Positions 51,385-61,013 are shown, counted from the stretch's first letter. The stretch is DNA of 64,000 bases from an uncultured Campylobacter sp. (GCF_963518785.1 NZ_CAUQKJ010000004.1:165734-229733); one strand, 5' to 3'. A program made the numbers and translations. The notes: generated by a model not told the origin, from the letters alone.

Positions 51385-52731
51385 TTAGCCGTTCATTATC
51401 GATAGCAGCTCGGTGTTGTCTTTGGTTTTTAGCATCTTGGCGTATAAAAATTTTAGCGCCTCGACGTCGTCCATCGTCGAGATCGCCGAGCGCAGCGCCC
51501 AGATCTTTTGCAGATTTTCGCTGCCTTGCAAAAGCTCCTCTTTGCGCGTGCCCGATTTGGTGATGTTGATCGCCGGGTAAATTCTACGATCCGATATGTT
51601 ACGATCGAGAATGATCTCGCTGTTGCCCGTGCCCTTGAACTCCTCGAAGATCACGTCATCCATACGCGAGCCGGTCTCGATGAGCGCGGTAGCGACGATG
51701 GTGAGCGAGCCGCCGTTTTCGATATTTCGTGCCGCACCAAAGAAGCGCTTCGGCTTATGCAGGGCGTTTGCGTCCACGCCGCCGCTTAGGACTTTGCCGC
51801 TGCTAGGCGTGACGGTGTTGTAGGCGCGCGCAAGGCGAGTGATGCTATCGAGCAGAATGACGACGTCCTTGCCGTTTTCGACGGCGCGTTTTGCCTTTTC
51901 GATGACGAGCTCGGCGACGCGGACGTGATTGAATGCTGGCTGATCGAAGGTCGAGCTAAACACCTCGCCGCGTACGCTACGCTCCATGTCGGTGACCTCC
52001 TCCGGGCGCTCGTCGACTAGCAGTACCAAAAGCTCGACCTCGGGGTGGTTGCGCGTAATGCCGTTGGCAAGCTCTTTCATAAGCTCCGTTTTACCACTAC
52101 GCGGAGGAGCAGTGATGAGCCCGCGCTGCCCCTTACCGATCGGCGTGAAAAGATCGAGTACGCGACCGGTAAGGCGCATAGGGTCATATTCGAGCTTGAG
52201 CTTTTCGGTCGGGAAAAGCGGCGTGAGATTGTCAAATAGCGGGCGCTCTCTGGCCTCTTGGATCGATTTGTAATTGATCGCCTCGATCTTTAAAAGCGCG
52301 TAGTACTTCTCCTGATCCTTCGGCTCGCGCACCTGGCCCGTGACGATGTCGCCGACGCGCAGGGCGAATTTACGGATCTGACTTAAGCTCACGTAGGCGT
52401 CATTAGCGCTGTCGCTTAAATTTGAATCTATGCCGCGCAAAAAGCCGTAACCCTCGGCGGTAACCTCTAAAATCCCCGTAAAAAGTATAAATCCGCCCTG
52501 CTTCGTCTGCATGCGTAAAATTTCAAAAACGAGCGCTTGGCGGCGGAATTCGCGCGGGTTCTCGACGCCTAGCTCGTCTGCTATAGCGATGAGATTTTCA
52601 AGATCCATCGAGCGGAGCTCCTCGATCTGGTAGCCCTCGACGGGAACGTGCGTTTTAGCGTAAGTTTTTCTGCCGTTTTGATTAGAATTTGAAACGGCGG
52701 TCTGGGTGGAATTTTGATTTGTATTTTCCAT
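51385..52731 (-). CDS. rho: transcription termination factor Rho
   Basis: Hexameric RNA-dependent ATPase/helicase, 448 aa. Order: Asn/Gln-rich tail (NQNSTQTAVSNSNQNG), helical N-domain (LRSMDLENLIAIADELGVEN), RNA-binding cold-shock-like domain with GYGFLRG, P-loop APPRSGKTELMKELANGI, Walker B VVILLDSITRLARAYNTV, and Q/R-loop region SGGVDANALHKPKRFFGAAR. Complete. The N-terminal low-complexity tail again contains GAATTT sites in its DNA. Confidence 0.97.
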   Translation of the reverse strand: MENTNQNSTQTAVSNSNQNGRKTYAKTHVPVEGYQIEELRSMDLENLIAIADELGVENPREFRRQALVFEILRMQTKQGGFILFTGILEVTAEGYGFLRGIDSNLSDSANDAYVSLSQIRKFALRVGDIVTGQVREPKDQEKYYALLKIEAINYKSIQEARERPLFDNLTPLFPTEKLKLEYDPMRLTGRVLDLFTPIGKGQRGLITAPPRSGKTELMKELANGITRNHPEVELLVLLVDERPEEVTDMERSVRGEVFSSTFDQPAFNHVRVAELVIEKAKRAVENGKDVVILLDSITRLARAYNTVTPSSGKVLSGGVDANALHKPKRFFGAARNIENGGSLTIVATALIETGSRMDDVIFEEFKGTGNSEIILDRNISDRRIYPAINITKSGTRKEELLQGSENLQKIWALRSAISTMDDVEALKFLYAKMLKTKDNTELLSIMNG

Positions 52732-52792
52732 TTGTCCTCTTAGAGTGTGAAGTTATTAAATTTGGTTTTAAAAAAGTTGCGAAATTTAAAAT

Positions 52793-53731
52793 TTAGTTTT
52801 CTTTGTAAGCACCGAACCTTAAAATTTTTTGTTGCCTTCTGCTGATGAGCTCGTCTATGCTAAGATCGTCTAGCTTGTGCAGCTCGGTTAAGACGTAGTT
52901 TCCAAGCGCTTTTATCGCGCCGTCTTTATCTCTGTGGGCGCCCGTTTTGGGCTCTTTGATCACGTCGTCGATCAAGCCCAGCTCTTTTAGCTCCTCGGCG
53001 GTGATCTTTAGCGCTTTCGTAGCGGCCTCGCTCTTGCTTGGATCGTTCCACAAAATCGCGGCACAGCCCTCGGGAGAGATAACTGAAAAAATTGAGTTTT
53101 GAAGCATCGCCAGCCGATCGGCTACGCCGATAGCCAAAGCTCCGCCGCTACCGCCCTCGCCTATAACTACGGCGATCGTAGGCGTTTTAATATCGCTAAG
53201 CTCATATAGATTTCGCGCGATTGCTTCACTTTGACCGCGTTCCTCGGCACCAAGTCCCGGATATGCGCCCGGAGTGTCGATCAAAAATAGAATCGGAAGG
53301 TTAAATTTCTCGGCAAGTTTTGCTACGCGCAGTGCCTTGCGATAGCCCTCCGGATGCGGCATACCGAAATTTCGCTTCAGCTTGTTTTTGGTGCCGCGAC
53401 CCTTCTGCTCGGCGATCACGGCGATTTTGCGATTACCCATAATGCCCAAATAGCACACGATCGAAGGATCGTCTCTAAAGGCGCGGTCGCCGTGAAGTTC
53501 CCTAGCGTCTTGCAAAAGCGCGCGAATATAATCGATCGCGTAAGGGCGATCTGGGTGACGCGCAAGCTGAAGTCTTTGGTATTCGTTTAAATTCTTATAA
53601 ACTTTGGAAATTTCTTTTTCGAGGTTCTTATTTAAAATTTCGACCGCGTCCTCATCACCGCGAATTTTAGCGGCAGTGATGTCCTCGTCAATCTGCTTTA
53701 TAGACTTTTCGAAGTCCAGATAGCTAGCCAT
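52793..53731 (-). CDS. accA: acetyl-CoA carboxylase carboxyltransferase subunit alpha
   Basis: 312 aa. With AccD it transfers carboxyl from biotin to acetyl-CoA. Seen: LDFEKSIKQIDEDI start, ARHPDRPYAIDYIRAL, GDRAFRDDPSIVCYLG, EQKGRGTKNKLKRNFGMPHP, PGAYPGLGAEERGQSEAIA and GEGGSGGALAIGVADRLAML. The start shares one base with the fabF stop (TAATG), so it is the 3' gene of the fatty-acid unit here. Confidence 0.97.
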   Translation of the reverse strand: MASYLDFEKSIKQIDEDITAAKIRGDEDAVEILNKNLEKEISKVYKNLNEYQRLQLARHPDRPYAIDYIRALLQDARELHGDRAFRDDPSIVCYLGIMGNRKIAVIAEQKGRGTKNKLKRNFGMPHPEGYRKALRVAKLAEKFNLPILFLIDTPGAYPGLGAEERGQSEAIARNLYELSDIKTPTIAVVIGEGGSGGALAIGVADRLAMLQNSIFSVISPEGCAAILWNDPSKSEAATKALKITAEELKELGLIDDVIKEPKTGAHRDKDGAIKALGNYVLTELHKLDDLSIDELISRRQQKILRFGAYKEN

Positions 53732-54948
53732 TAATCTACTCTTTTGAAAATAAGCGATGCGTTCGTGCCGCCGAATCCGAAATTATTGCTCATGACGCAA
53801 TCGAGTTTGGCTTTTCTAGCGACGTTTGGCACATAGTCCAAATCGCAATCTGGATCTTTTGAAATTTGATTTATCGTAGGCGGTATGATGCCGTTTTGCA
53901 TCGCTAAAAGGCTGATCGCAGCCTCTACTGCTCCTGCAGCGCCTAGGCAATGTCCTAGCTGGCCCTTGGTGGAGCTGACCGCAGGCACCTTGCCCTCACC
54001 GAAAAGCTCTTTTAACGCCGCGGTTTCGTTTTTATCGTTTATCGCAGTGGACGTTCCGTGAGCGTTGATATAATCAATCTTCGGGCGCCCCGCCATCTCA
54101 TAGGCCTTTTTCATAGCGCGGATCGGACCGTCTAGGCTAGGCGAAGTGATATGATAGGCATCGCCGCTAGCGCCGAATCCTACGAGCTCGCCGTAAATTT
54201 TAGCGCCGCGCGCTTTCGCGTCTTCTAGCTCTTCTAAAACCAAAGCCGCCGCACCTTCGCCCATAACAAAGCCGTTTCGCTCCGCATCAAACGGACGTGA
54301 AGCGTGCGCTGGATCGTCATTTCTAGCGCAAAGCGCCTTCATCGCGGCAAATCCGCCGATACCTACGGGACAAACCGCAGCCTCGGCACCCACTGCAAGC
54401 ATCTTTTTCGCTTCGCCAATCATAATAACTCTCGCAGCGTCCATAATTGCATGCGCTGAAGCCGCACAAGCCGTAACGCTGGATAAATTCGGACCTTTTA
54501 ATTTATAGTATATAGAAACAAAGCCGCCGAGCATATTTACTAAAGCAGAGGGGATAAAAAACGGAGAAATTCGCCTAGGACCGCGCTGCAAGCAGGTATT
54601 GGCGTTTATTTCGATATTCGGCAAACCGCCTATACCACTAGCGGAGCTAACGCCGAATTCGTCGCTATCGAAACCGCTAAATTTAGCGTCATCCATAGCT
54701 TCACCCGCGGCTTTAAGCCCGAGTTGGATAAATCTATCCATCTTTTTTATCTCTTTTCCATCCTCGATTATGCTCGAAGGATCGAAACCTTTTACTTCAG
54801 CTGCAATTTGAACCGGAAATTCGCTAGCGTCAAAGAGTGAAATTTTATCAACCCCGGTTTTTCCGTTACAGATATTTTCAAAACTGCTCTGTTTGTCAAG
54901 CCCGAGAGAGGTTACCATCCCGATGCCCGTTACTACGACTCGTTTCAA
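53731..54948 (-). CDS. fabF: 3-oxoacyl-[acyl-carrier-protein] synthase II
   Basis: Condensing enzyme of chain elongation, 405 aa. Thiolase fold with Cys-His-His: VTACAASAHAIMDAAR (Cys), NAHGTSTAINDKNETAAL (His) and STKGQLGHCLGAAGAVEA (His); N-terminal VVTGIGMVTSLGLDKQSSFE and C-terminal MSNNFGFGGTNASLIFKR. Located 18 nt after acpP, as in C. jejuni. Confidence 0.98.
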   Translation of the reverse strand: MKRVVVTGIGMVTSLGLDKQSSFENICNGKTGVDKISLFDASEFPVQIAAEVKGFDPSSIIEDGKEIKKMDRFIQLGLKAAGEAMDDAKFSGFDSDEFGVSSASGIGGLPNIEINANTCLQRGPRRISPFFIPSALVNMLGGFVSIYYKLKGPNLSSVTACAASAHAIMDAARVIMIGEAKKMLAVGAEAAVCPVGIGGFAAMKALCARNDDPAHASRPFDAERNGFVMGEGAAALVLEELEDAKARGAKIYGELVGFGASGDAYHITSPSLDGPIRAMKKAYEMAGRPKIDYINAHGTSTAINDKNETAALKELFGEGKVPAVSSTKGQLGHCLGAAGAVEAAISLLAMQNGIIPPTINQISKDPDCDLDYVPNVARKAKLDCVMSNNFGFGGTNASLIFKRVD

Positions 54949-54966
54949 AACTGCTTCCTTAAAATT

Positions 54967-55203
54967 TTATTTCTTAGGCAAATTTTCTATATAATCTACT
55001 ACGTCTTTAATGCTTACTAATTTTTCGGACTCGCTATCAGGGATCTCGATACCGAATTTCTCCTCTAAAGCCATTACTAGCTCAACTACGTCAAGAGAGT
55101 CCGCGCCCAAATCCTCGATAATTTTAGAGTCAAGTTTAACCTGATCCGGGCTAACGCTGAGTTGCTCTACAACTACGTCTCTTACATCTTCAAATACTGC
55201 CAT
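54967..55203 (-). CDS. acpP: acyl carrier protein
   Basis: 78 aa acidic four-helix protein carrying the growing acyl chain on phosphopantetheine at the Ser of LGADSLDVVELVMALEEKF. AAAGGAG ribosome-binding site upstream. It is flanked by fabG and fabF in the usual order. Confidence 0.98.
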   Translation of the reverse strand: MAVFEDVRDVVVEQLSVSPDQVKLDSKIIEDLGADSLDVVELVMALEEKFGIEIPDSESEKLVSIKDVVDYIENLPKK

Positions 55204-55271
55204 TTTAGCACTCCTTTAAAAAAATACCGCGTAATTCTATAATATTTAACCTTAAATTCCGCTATTTAACG

Positions 55272-56015
55272 CTACATATAGAGCCCGCCGTTGATTTTAA
55301 GCGTCTCTCCCGTAATGTAGCCCGCGCCGTCGCTGAGTAAAAACGCAACTCCTTCGGCGACGTCGCTCGTGCTTCCGAGACGCTTAAGCGGGATGCTCGC
55401 TTCGTAGCTTGCTTTTACGTCGTCGCTTAGCGCATCCGTCATATCCGTAGCGATGAAGCCCGGAGTTATGCAGTTGAAGCGAATTCCGCGCGCTGCGCCC
55501 TCTTTTGCAAAGCTCTTGCTCATCGCGATCATTCCGCCCTTGCTCGCGCTGTAATTGACCTGCCCGGCGTTTCCCATTTCGCCGACGATCGAGGCGATGT
55601 TTACGACCGCTCCGAAGCGCTTTTTGCTCATTAGCTTTAAAGCTTCACGGCAGCCGATAAAGGCGCTACTTAAATTTGCTTCGATCACGCCCATGAAGTC
55701 TTCCAGCTTCATCCTAAGCGCGAGCTTGTCGTTCGTGACGCCCGCGTTATTTACGAGATAGCTTAGTTCGCCGTCGCTTTGCGCGATCAGGGCAATCGCC
55801 TCGCTAAATTCCGCCTCGCTCGTCGCGTCAAATTTTATCACGGCGCCCTCTCCGCCGTTTGCGCGGATCTCCTCTAGCAGCGCGTCGGCTATCTCGGGCT
55901 TTGAGCGATAATTAATCCACACCTTAAGCCCATAGCCCGCTAAAGTCCTTGCGATCTGCGCGCCGATACCGCGGCTTGCGCCCGTGATTAAAACATTTTT
56001 TCCACTAAATTTCAT
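55272..56015 (-). CDS. fabG: 3-oxoacyl-[acyl-carrier-protein] reductase
   Basis: NADPH-dependent SDR of 247 aa. Seen: VLITGASRGIGAQIARTLAG, the NNAGVT motif, catalytic Ser in VNIASIVGEMGNAGQ, the Tyr-x3-Lys of YSASKGGMIAMSKSFAKEGA, GFIATDMTDAL and the end SDGAGYITGETLKINGGLYM. Transcribed upstream of acpP with a 68-bp gap. Confidence 0.97.
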   Translation of the reverse strand: MKFSGKNVLITGASRGIGAQIARTLAGYGLKVWINYRSKPEIADALLEEIRANGGEGAVIKFDATSEAEFSEAIALIAQSDGELSYLVNNAGVTNDKLALRMKLEDFMGVIEANLSSAFIGCREALKLMSKKRFGAVVNIASIVGEMGNAGQVNYSASKGGMIAMSKSFAKEGAARGIRFNCITPGFIATDMTDALSDDVKASYEASIPLKRLGSTSDVAEGVAFLLSDGAGYITGETLKINGGLYM

Positions 56016-56116
56016 ACTTGTCCTTTTATTAAAATTTTAATCTCTAGCGTAAATTTATCCAAATTTACCTAAATTTTAGCAGTTTAAATCTGCTCGCGAC
56101 CTGCGCCGTTTAAATT

Positions 56117-57583
56117 TCAAAATAGCGCCTCGTCCATCTCCGCGGGCTTTGGCAGCCCCATTAGTTTTAGCACGGTCGCTGCGACGTTGCTAAGCCCAAG
56201 TCCGCTTTTTAGTTCACGCACGTCGCGCCCCAGCACGAAGCAAAACACGTCAAAGGTCGTGTGGTTGGTTAAAATTTCGCCGCCCTCGTCTCGCATCGCC
56301 TCGCAGTTGCCGTGATCGCTAATCTGCACGTAGGCGTAATCGTGCGCCTGCGCCGCGCTTAAAATTTTACCGATGCACTCATCCACCGCTTCAACCGCCT
56401 TTATCGCGGCGTCATAATTGCCCGTGTGGCCAACCATATCGCCGTTTGCGAAATTTACGACGATAAAATCGATCCCCGCTTCGATGCCGCGAATCACCGC
56501 ATCGCACACCGCAGGCGCGCTCATCTGCGGCTGCTCGTCGTAGGTTTTTACTTTGGGGCTCGGGATCAGCACGCGAGTTTCGTTCGGCAGCGGCTCCTCG
56601 ACGCCGCCGTTAAAGAAAAACGTCACGTGTGCGTATTTTTCGGTCTCGGCAGTGTGAAGCTGCGTAAGACCGGCTTCTGCGATCACTTCGCAAAGCGTAT
56701 TTTTAAGCACAGGCTTCTCAAATAGCAGAGGAAATTTAAAGCTTGCGTCGTATTCGCTCATCGTGATTAAATTTTTCACGACGAGCTTTCGCTTGAATTC
56801 GCTAAAGCTCTCATCGCCCAAAGCCGCGCAAAGCTCTCTAGCGCGGTCGTTTCTAAAATTTATAAAAATCACTCCGTCGTCCGCGCCGATACCGCTAAAG
56901 CCGTTAAAGCTCGCAGGCTCGATAAACTCGTCGCTCACGCCGCGCTCATAGCTTTGCAACACGTATTCGCTCGGCAAAATTTCAAGCGGAGCCGTCTCAC
57001 CCATGAGCACATCGTAAGCGCGCCTTACGCGATCAAAGCGCTTGTCGCGATCCATCGCGTAAAAGCGCCCGCTCACGCTAGCAACTTTAAATTTAGCCTG
57101 TAGGCGCTTTAAAAATTCCGCTCCGCTGCTCGGCGAAACATCGCGCCCGTCGGTGATAGCGTGCGCCCACGTCTCGCAACCCGCATTCTGCGCTATCTCG
57201 CAGATCGCGTCGAAATGGCGTAGATGCGAATGCACGCCGCCGTCGCTGTAAAGCCCTATGACGTGCAGCCTGCGGCACTTTGAAAGCAGGCTCTGCAGCG
57301 CTTCGTTTTTCTCAAGCGAGCCCTCATCGATCGCGCGATCGATTTTGACTAGGTTTTGATACAGAATTCTACCGCTTCCGATCGTCATGTGCCCTACTTC
57401 GCTATTTCCCATCTGCCCCTGCGGCAAGCCCACGGCAAGCCCGGAGGTGCGCAGCAGCGTATTGGGCACGTTTTTAAAAAGATAATCATAGGCGGGCTTT
57501 TTTGCATTTGCAAACGCGTTAAATTTATCGCTCGCGTTAAAGCCGATGCCGTCGGTGATAAGTAAAATCGTCTTTTGCCCCAT
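56117..57583 (-). CDS. gpmI: 2,3-bisphosphoglycerate-independent phosphoglycerate mutase
   Basis: Alkaline-phosphatase-superfamily enzyme with two metal ions, 488 aa. Seen: ILLITDGIGFNASDKFNAFA (Asp metal ligand), PQGQMGNSEVGHMTIGSG with the phosphorylated Ser, HAITDGRDVSPSSG, FINFRNDRARELC, VVNFANGDMVGHTGNYDAAI and YVQISDHGNCEAM. Divergent from mraY; a 198-bp gap separates them. Confidence 0.97.
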   Translation of the reverse strand: MGQKTILLITDGIGFNASDKFNAFANAKKPAYDYLFKNVPNTLLRTSGLAVGLPQGQMGNSEVGHMTIGSGRILYQNLVKIDRAIDEGSLEKNEALQSLLSKCRRLHVIGLYSDGGVHSHLRHFDAICEIAQNAGCETWAHAITDGRDVSPSSGAEFLKRLQAKFKVASVSGRFYAMDRDKRFDRVRRAYDVLMGETAPLEILPSEYVLQSYERGVSDEFIEPASFNGFSGIGADDGVIFINFRNDRARELCAALGDESFSEFKRKLVVKNLITMSEYDASFKFPLLFEKPVLKNTLCEVIAEAGLTQLHTAETEKYAHVTFFFNGGVEEPLPNETRVLIPSPKVKTYDEQPQMSAPAVCDAVIRGIEAGIDFIVVNFANGDMVGHTGNYDAAIKAVEAVDECIGKILSAAQAHDYAYVQISDHGNCEAMRDEGGEILTNHTTFDVFCFVLGRDVRELKSGLGLSNVAATVLKLMGLPKPAEMDEALF

Positions 57584-57727
57584 TTTGGCTCCTAAATTTC
57601 GTCTAAATTTCGCCGCGCAGGTCTTTTGAAGCAGGTCTGCGGCGCTGTTTTTACGAGCGGCATTATACTTTTTTTTGGCAAATGCGGCAAAATTTCATCC
57701 GCCCTAAAAGCTAAATTTTACCTCTTT

Positions 57728-57733
57728 TATACT
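57728..57733 (+). promoter_or_regulatory. possible -10 box of mraY-murD
   Basis: CTCTTTTATACTAAAATG contains TATACT about 48 nt before the mraY start in the divergent gap with gpmI. Confidence 0.4.
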
Positions 57734-57781
57734 AAAATGCGCGTTTTCGTATAAAATTTCATAAAATTTAAAAGGCAAACT

Positions 57782-58846
57782 TTGTTTTATTATCTTTACC
57801 ATCTTACGAATATAAATTTCTTCCAATACATCACCGCGCGCGCAGGACTTGCGTTTTTTATCGCTTTTTGCTTTTCGGTCTGGGCTATGCCGCGGTTTAT
57901 CCGCTGGGCGCAAGCCAGACACGCCGCGCAGCCCATCTACGAGCTCGCGCCGCAAAACCATCAGAAAAAGAGCAAAACCCCAACGATGGGCGGGCTCGTT
58001 TTCGTTACCGCCGCGGTGCTCGCAAGCCTGCTGTGCGCCAAGCTAAACAACGTCTTCGTGCTCTGCGGACTGCTTTGTTTGGTAGGTTTCGGCTACATAG
58101 GCTTCAAGGATGATATCTCTAAAATTTTAGGCCGCCAAAACCACGCAGGCCTTAGCGCGCGGGCTAAATTTGCACTGCAAAATTTCTTGGCGTTTCTGAT
58201 TGGGGCGACGCTTTATGCTTTTAGCGATCTGGGCGGGGAATTTTTCGTGCCGTTTTTTAAATACCCTCTGCTAAATTTATGGATCTTCGCGCCGCTGTTT
58301 TGGACGATCGTGATAAGCGCTAGCTCAAACGCGGTAAATTTAACCGACGGCCTGGACGGATTAGCGACCATTCCGTCAGTATTTTCGCTCTGCAGCTTGG
58401 GCGTATTCGCCTATCTTTGCGGGCATGCGATCTACTCGCAGTATCTCTTGCTACCGCGCGTCGCAGGCGCAGGCGAAGTCTGCATCATCGTATCCGCGCT
58501 CATCGGCGCGCTGCTTGGGTTTTTGTGGTTTAACTGCTACCCCGCCGAAGTCTTTATGGGTGACAGCGGCAGCCTCAGCGTAGGCGCGTTTTTAGGATAC
58601 TGCGCAGTCATCACGAAAAATGAAATTTTACTCATAATGATCGGCTTTGTCTTCGTCATCGAGACACTCAGCGTGATCTTGCAGGTAGGCAGCTTTAAAA
58701 TTTTTAAACGCAGAATTTTCCTGATGGCGCCGATACACCACCATTTCGAGCTTAAAGGCTGGGTCGAAAACAAAATCATCATCCGATTTTGGATCATCGC
58801 GCTGATCGCAAATATCATAGCGCTGACGTCGCTGAAACTGAGATAA
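57782..58846 (+). CDS. mraY: phospho-N-acetylmuramoyl-pentapeptide transferase
   Basis: Integral membrane enzyme making lipid I, 354 aa with about ten helices. The start is TTG at 57782. Conserved: KKSKTPTMGGLVFVTAAV, GYIGFKDDISKILGRQNHAG (Asp pair), NAVNLTDGLDGLATIPSVFS and the His cluster LMAPIHHHFELKGWVENKII. First of the mraY-small ORF-murD unit. Confidence 0.97.
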   Translation: MFYYLYHLTNINFFQYITARAGLAFFIAFCFSVWAMPRFIRWAQARHAAQPIYELAPQNHQKKSKTPTMGGLVFVTAAVLASLLCAKLNNVFVLCGLLCLVGFGYIGFKDDISKILGRQNHAGLSARAKFALQNFLAFLIGATLYAFSDLGGEFFVPFFKYPLLNLWIFAPLFWTIVISASSNAVNLTDGLDGLATIPSVFSLCSLGVFAYLCGHAIYSQYLLLPRVAGAGEVCIIVSALIGALLGFLWFNCYPAEVFMGDSGSLSVGAFLGYCAVITKNEILLIMIGFVFVIETLSVILQVGSFKIFKRRIFLMAPIHHHFELKGWVENKIIIRFWIIALIANIIALTSLKLR

Positions 58847-58864
58847 AATGCGAGCGCAGATCAA

Positions 58865-58963
58865 ATGTGGCTTTTTGAAAGATGCGATAGAAGCGGCGAA
58901 ATGAGCGAGCTTAACGCGGATGAGATAACTCAAATTTTATGGGGCAAAAGGGGAGAAAAATGA
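58865..58963 (+). CDS. 32-aa small ORF between mraY and murD
   Basis: ATG at 58865 opens a 32-codon frame, MWLFERCDRSGEMSELNADE followed by a Trp-Gly-Lys-Arg tail, ending in TGA that overlaps the murD ATG (ATGA). The composition is protein-like and the junction looks like translational coupling. No ribosome-binding site of its own is obvious; it starts 18 nt after the mraY stop. The family is unknown. It may be a real small protein or a coupling leader for murD. Confidence 0.45.
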   Translation: MWLFERCDRSGEMSELNADEITQILWGKRGEK

Positions 58964-60384
58964 AAAAATCGCTATTTGGCTACGGGCTTACGACCAGAGC
59001 GATCGCCGAGCACTGCCGCGACGAAGGCGGCTGGGAGATCTATGACGATAAATTTGAAATTTCTTCGGGCGCGCCGAAGCTGGACGAGTTCGGTAACGCG
59101 CTTTTAAACCCGAGCGAGTTCGATCCCGCCGCAAGCGAGCTTGAAATCCCAAGCCCGGGCTTTCCGCCGCATCACGAGCTGGTGCGAAAGGCACGAAATT
59201 TAATCAGTGAATACGATTATTTCGACGATTATGAAGGCCTTAAAATTTGGATCAGCGGCACGAACGGCAAGACCACGACGACGAAGATGATGCAGCACCT
59301 ACTTGAGCGATACGGCTCGCAAATGGGCGGTAACGTGGGCGTTCCGCTTGCAAAACTTGATAAAAGTGCCAAAATTTGGGTGCTGGAGACGAGCTCGTTT
59401 ACGCTGCACTACACCAAACACGCGCGCCCCGACATCTACGTGCTGCTTGTGATCACGCCCGATCATCTCAGCTGGCACGGCGATTTTGCGGAGTATGAGC
59501 GCGCCAAACTCTCGCCGCTGCTAGCGATGCGCGAAGGCTCCGTGGCACTGATCCCGCGCGCCTACGAAAGCTCCGCCGCCGCGCAAAACAGCCTAGCTCG
59601 CGTGATCTGCTACGAAGACGAAGCGGATCTGGCGCAAAAATTCGGCATCGATTTAGGCGAGATAAAATTCCGCACGCCGTTTTTAATAGACGCGCTTTTG
59701 GCGCTGTGCGTGGAGAAAATTTTATTCGACAGATGCGACATCGCGCGACTAAACGACTTCGTGATCGAGGGCAATAAACTCGAGGAGTTTATTGACGCGC
59801 ACGGCAGACTCTGGGTCAATGACACGAAGGCCACCAACATCGATGCGTGCGCGCAGGCGCTAAAGCGTTACGCGGGACGCAAAATACATCTGATCCTAGG
59901 CGGCGACGATAAAGGCGTGGATCTGCACCCGCTTTTTGCGGAGTTTAAAAAATACGATCTGCAAATTTACGCAATCGGCTCAAACACCGATAAAATCGTG
60001 CTTTTGTGCAATGAATACAGACTTCCTTGCGTGCGCTGCGAAATTTTACAAACGGCGGTGAGCGAAATTTCGAGGCGGTATTTGAGCGGAGAAAATTTTT
60101 GCGAAAATGAAATTTCAAAAGGACGCTTAGGCGGCGAGAATTCCGTGGGAAATTTGATGCAGGATAAAATTTCGGCTACCGAAAGCGAGAGCTTCTGTGT
60201 GAACGCAAGCAGCGGCAAAACTTTGGGTTCGCAGAATTCTAAAAATTCTGTGGATTTTAAGAATTCCGTAAATTTCGCAAACGAAATAGCGCTGCTAAGC
60301 CCTGCGTGTGCAAGTCTGGATCAGTTTAAAAGCTATGCCGAACGCGGCGAATTATTTAAAAAACAGGTTGCGCAGCTCGGATAA
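58960..60384 (+). CDS. murD: UDP-N-acetylmuramoylalanine--D-glutamate ligase with insert
   Basis: Mur ligase adding D-Glu to UDP-MurNAc-Ala, 474 aa from the ATG at 58960 (GGGGAG 6 nt upstream); C. jejuni MurD is nearer 400. Seen: MKKSLFGYGLTTRAIAEH, ATP-binding ISGTNGKTTTTKMMQHLL, GGNVGVPL, VLETSSFTLHY, DHLSWHGDFAEYERAKL, WVNDTKATNIDAC, LILGGDDKGVD and the family end LLSPACASLDQFKSYAERG. Residues about 376-441, just before that end, are an insert with QNSKNSVDFKNSV-type units; about ten RAATTY sites lie in its roughly 220 bp. The insert sits in a surface region of the C-terminal domain, so activity may be kept. Confidence 0.95.
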   Translation: MKKSLFGYGLTTRAIAEHCRDEGGWEIYDDKFEISSGAPKLDEFGNALLNPSEFDPAASELEIPSPGFPPHHELVRKARNLISEYDYFDDYEGLKIWISGTNGKTTTTKMMQHLLERYGSQMGGNVGVPLAKLDKSAKIWVLETSSFTLHYTKHARPDIYVLLVITPDHLSWHGDFAEYERAKLSPLLAMREGSVALIPRAYESSAAAQNSLARVICYEDEADLAQKFGIDLGEIKFRTPFLIDALLALCVEKILFDRCDIARLNDFVIEGNKLEEFIDAHGRLWVNDTKATNIDACAQALKRYAGRKIHLILGGDDKGVDLHPLFAEFKKYDLQIYAIGSNTDKIVLLCNEYRLPCVRCEILQTAVSEISRRYLSGENFCENEISKGRLGGENSVGNLMQDKISATESESFCVNASSGKTLGSQNSKNSVDFKNSVNFANEIALLSPACASLDQFKSYAERGELFKKQVAQLG

Positions 60385-60937
60385 ATAGGCCTATCGAGGT
60401 TTGCCAGATCGGGCTGGAATTTTATTTAAACACAGCCTGCAATCGTATTTAAAATTTCAACGCTTCTGCTGCGTGGATATATCTAAGTAAATCTAGCTAA
60501 AGCGCGCCTTGCGACGTCACACTACTGGCTTTGGCGCAATGTTTATAAAGATGCTTCGTCAAGTCCAAATTAAAGCCAATTTTCGATGCTAAATTTAACT
60601 AATCGCAGCTATCGCCTGTTATGCACGCAAATTTAAAACGATGCCGCGATCCTTTGGCTCAAATTTATCTACTTTGCACAGCCTAAAACCAAGCGTATAA
60701 TTTGCAAAGTCGGCTAAATAGTAAAAATTTTATACCTCTTTGCTTTTTAGATCGATAGCCCTTTTTGATTATTGCAAATTGCTGCATAAGCAATATTTTT
60801 CGCTACTGAAATTTAAAAAATTTTAGCTAAGTAAATTTGGCTGTTTTCGAGCGCAACGTGCAAAAATCTAGCGAAAATCGAGAATTTTAACCGAGATTTA
60901 AGTATTGCATGGATAAAATTACTTTTCTTTTTTAGGT
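60385..60937. other. 553-bp non-coding region before tRNA-Phe
   Basis: No ORF of note. AT-rich with AAATTT sites and some pyrimidine runs. It includes a TAAAAT at 60914-60919, which is 24 nt before the tRNA and a likely -10 box for it. Confidence 0.4.
60914..60919 (+). promoter_or_regulatory. probable -10 box of tRNA-Phe
   Basis: GGATAAAATTAC contains TAAAAT 24 nt before the first base of the mature tRNA, suitable spacing for a short leader. Confidence 0.4.
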
Positions 60938-61013
60938 GGTTGGATAGCTCAGTCGGTAGAGCAGCAGACTGAAAATCTGCGTGTCGGCAGTTCGATTCTG
61001 CCTCTAACCACCA
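60938..61013 (+). tRNA. tRNA-Phe (GAA)
   Basis: 76-nt cloverleaf. The acceptor stem GGTTGGA pairs with TCTAACC (one G-U), the D arm is GCTCAGTCGGTAGAGC, the anticodon arm is GCAGA-CTGAAAA-TCTGC with anticodon GAA, and the T arm is GGCAG-TTCGATT-CTGCC. A73 and an encoded CCA follow. An IS element begins 19 bp downstream. Confidence 0.97.
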
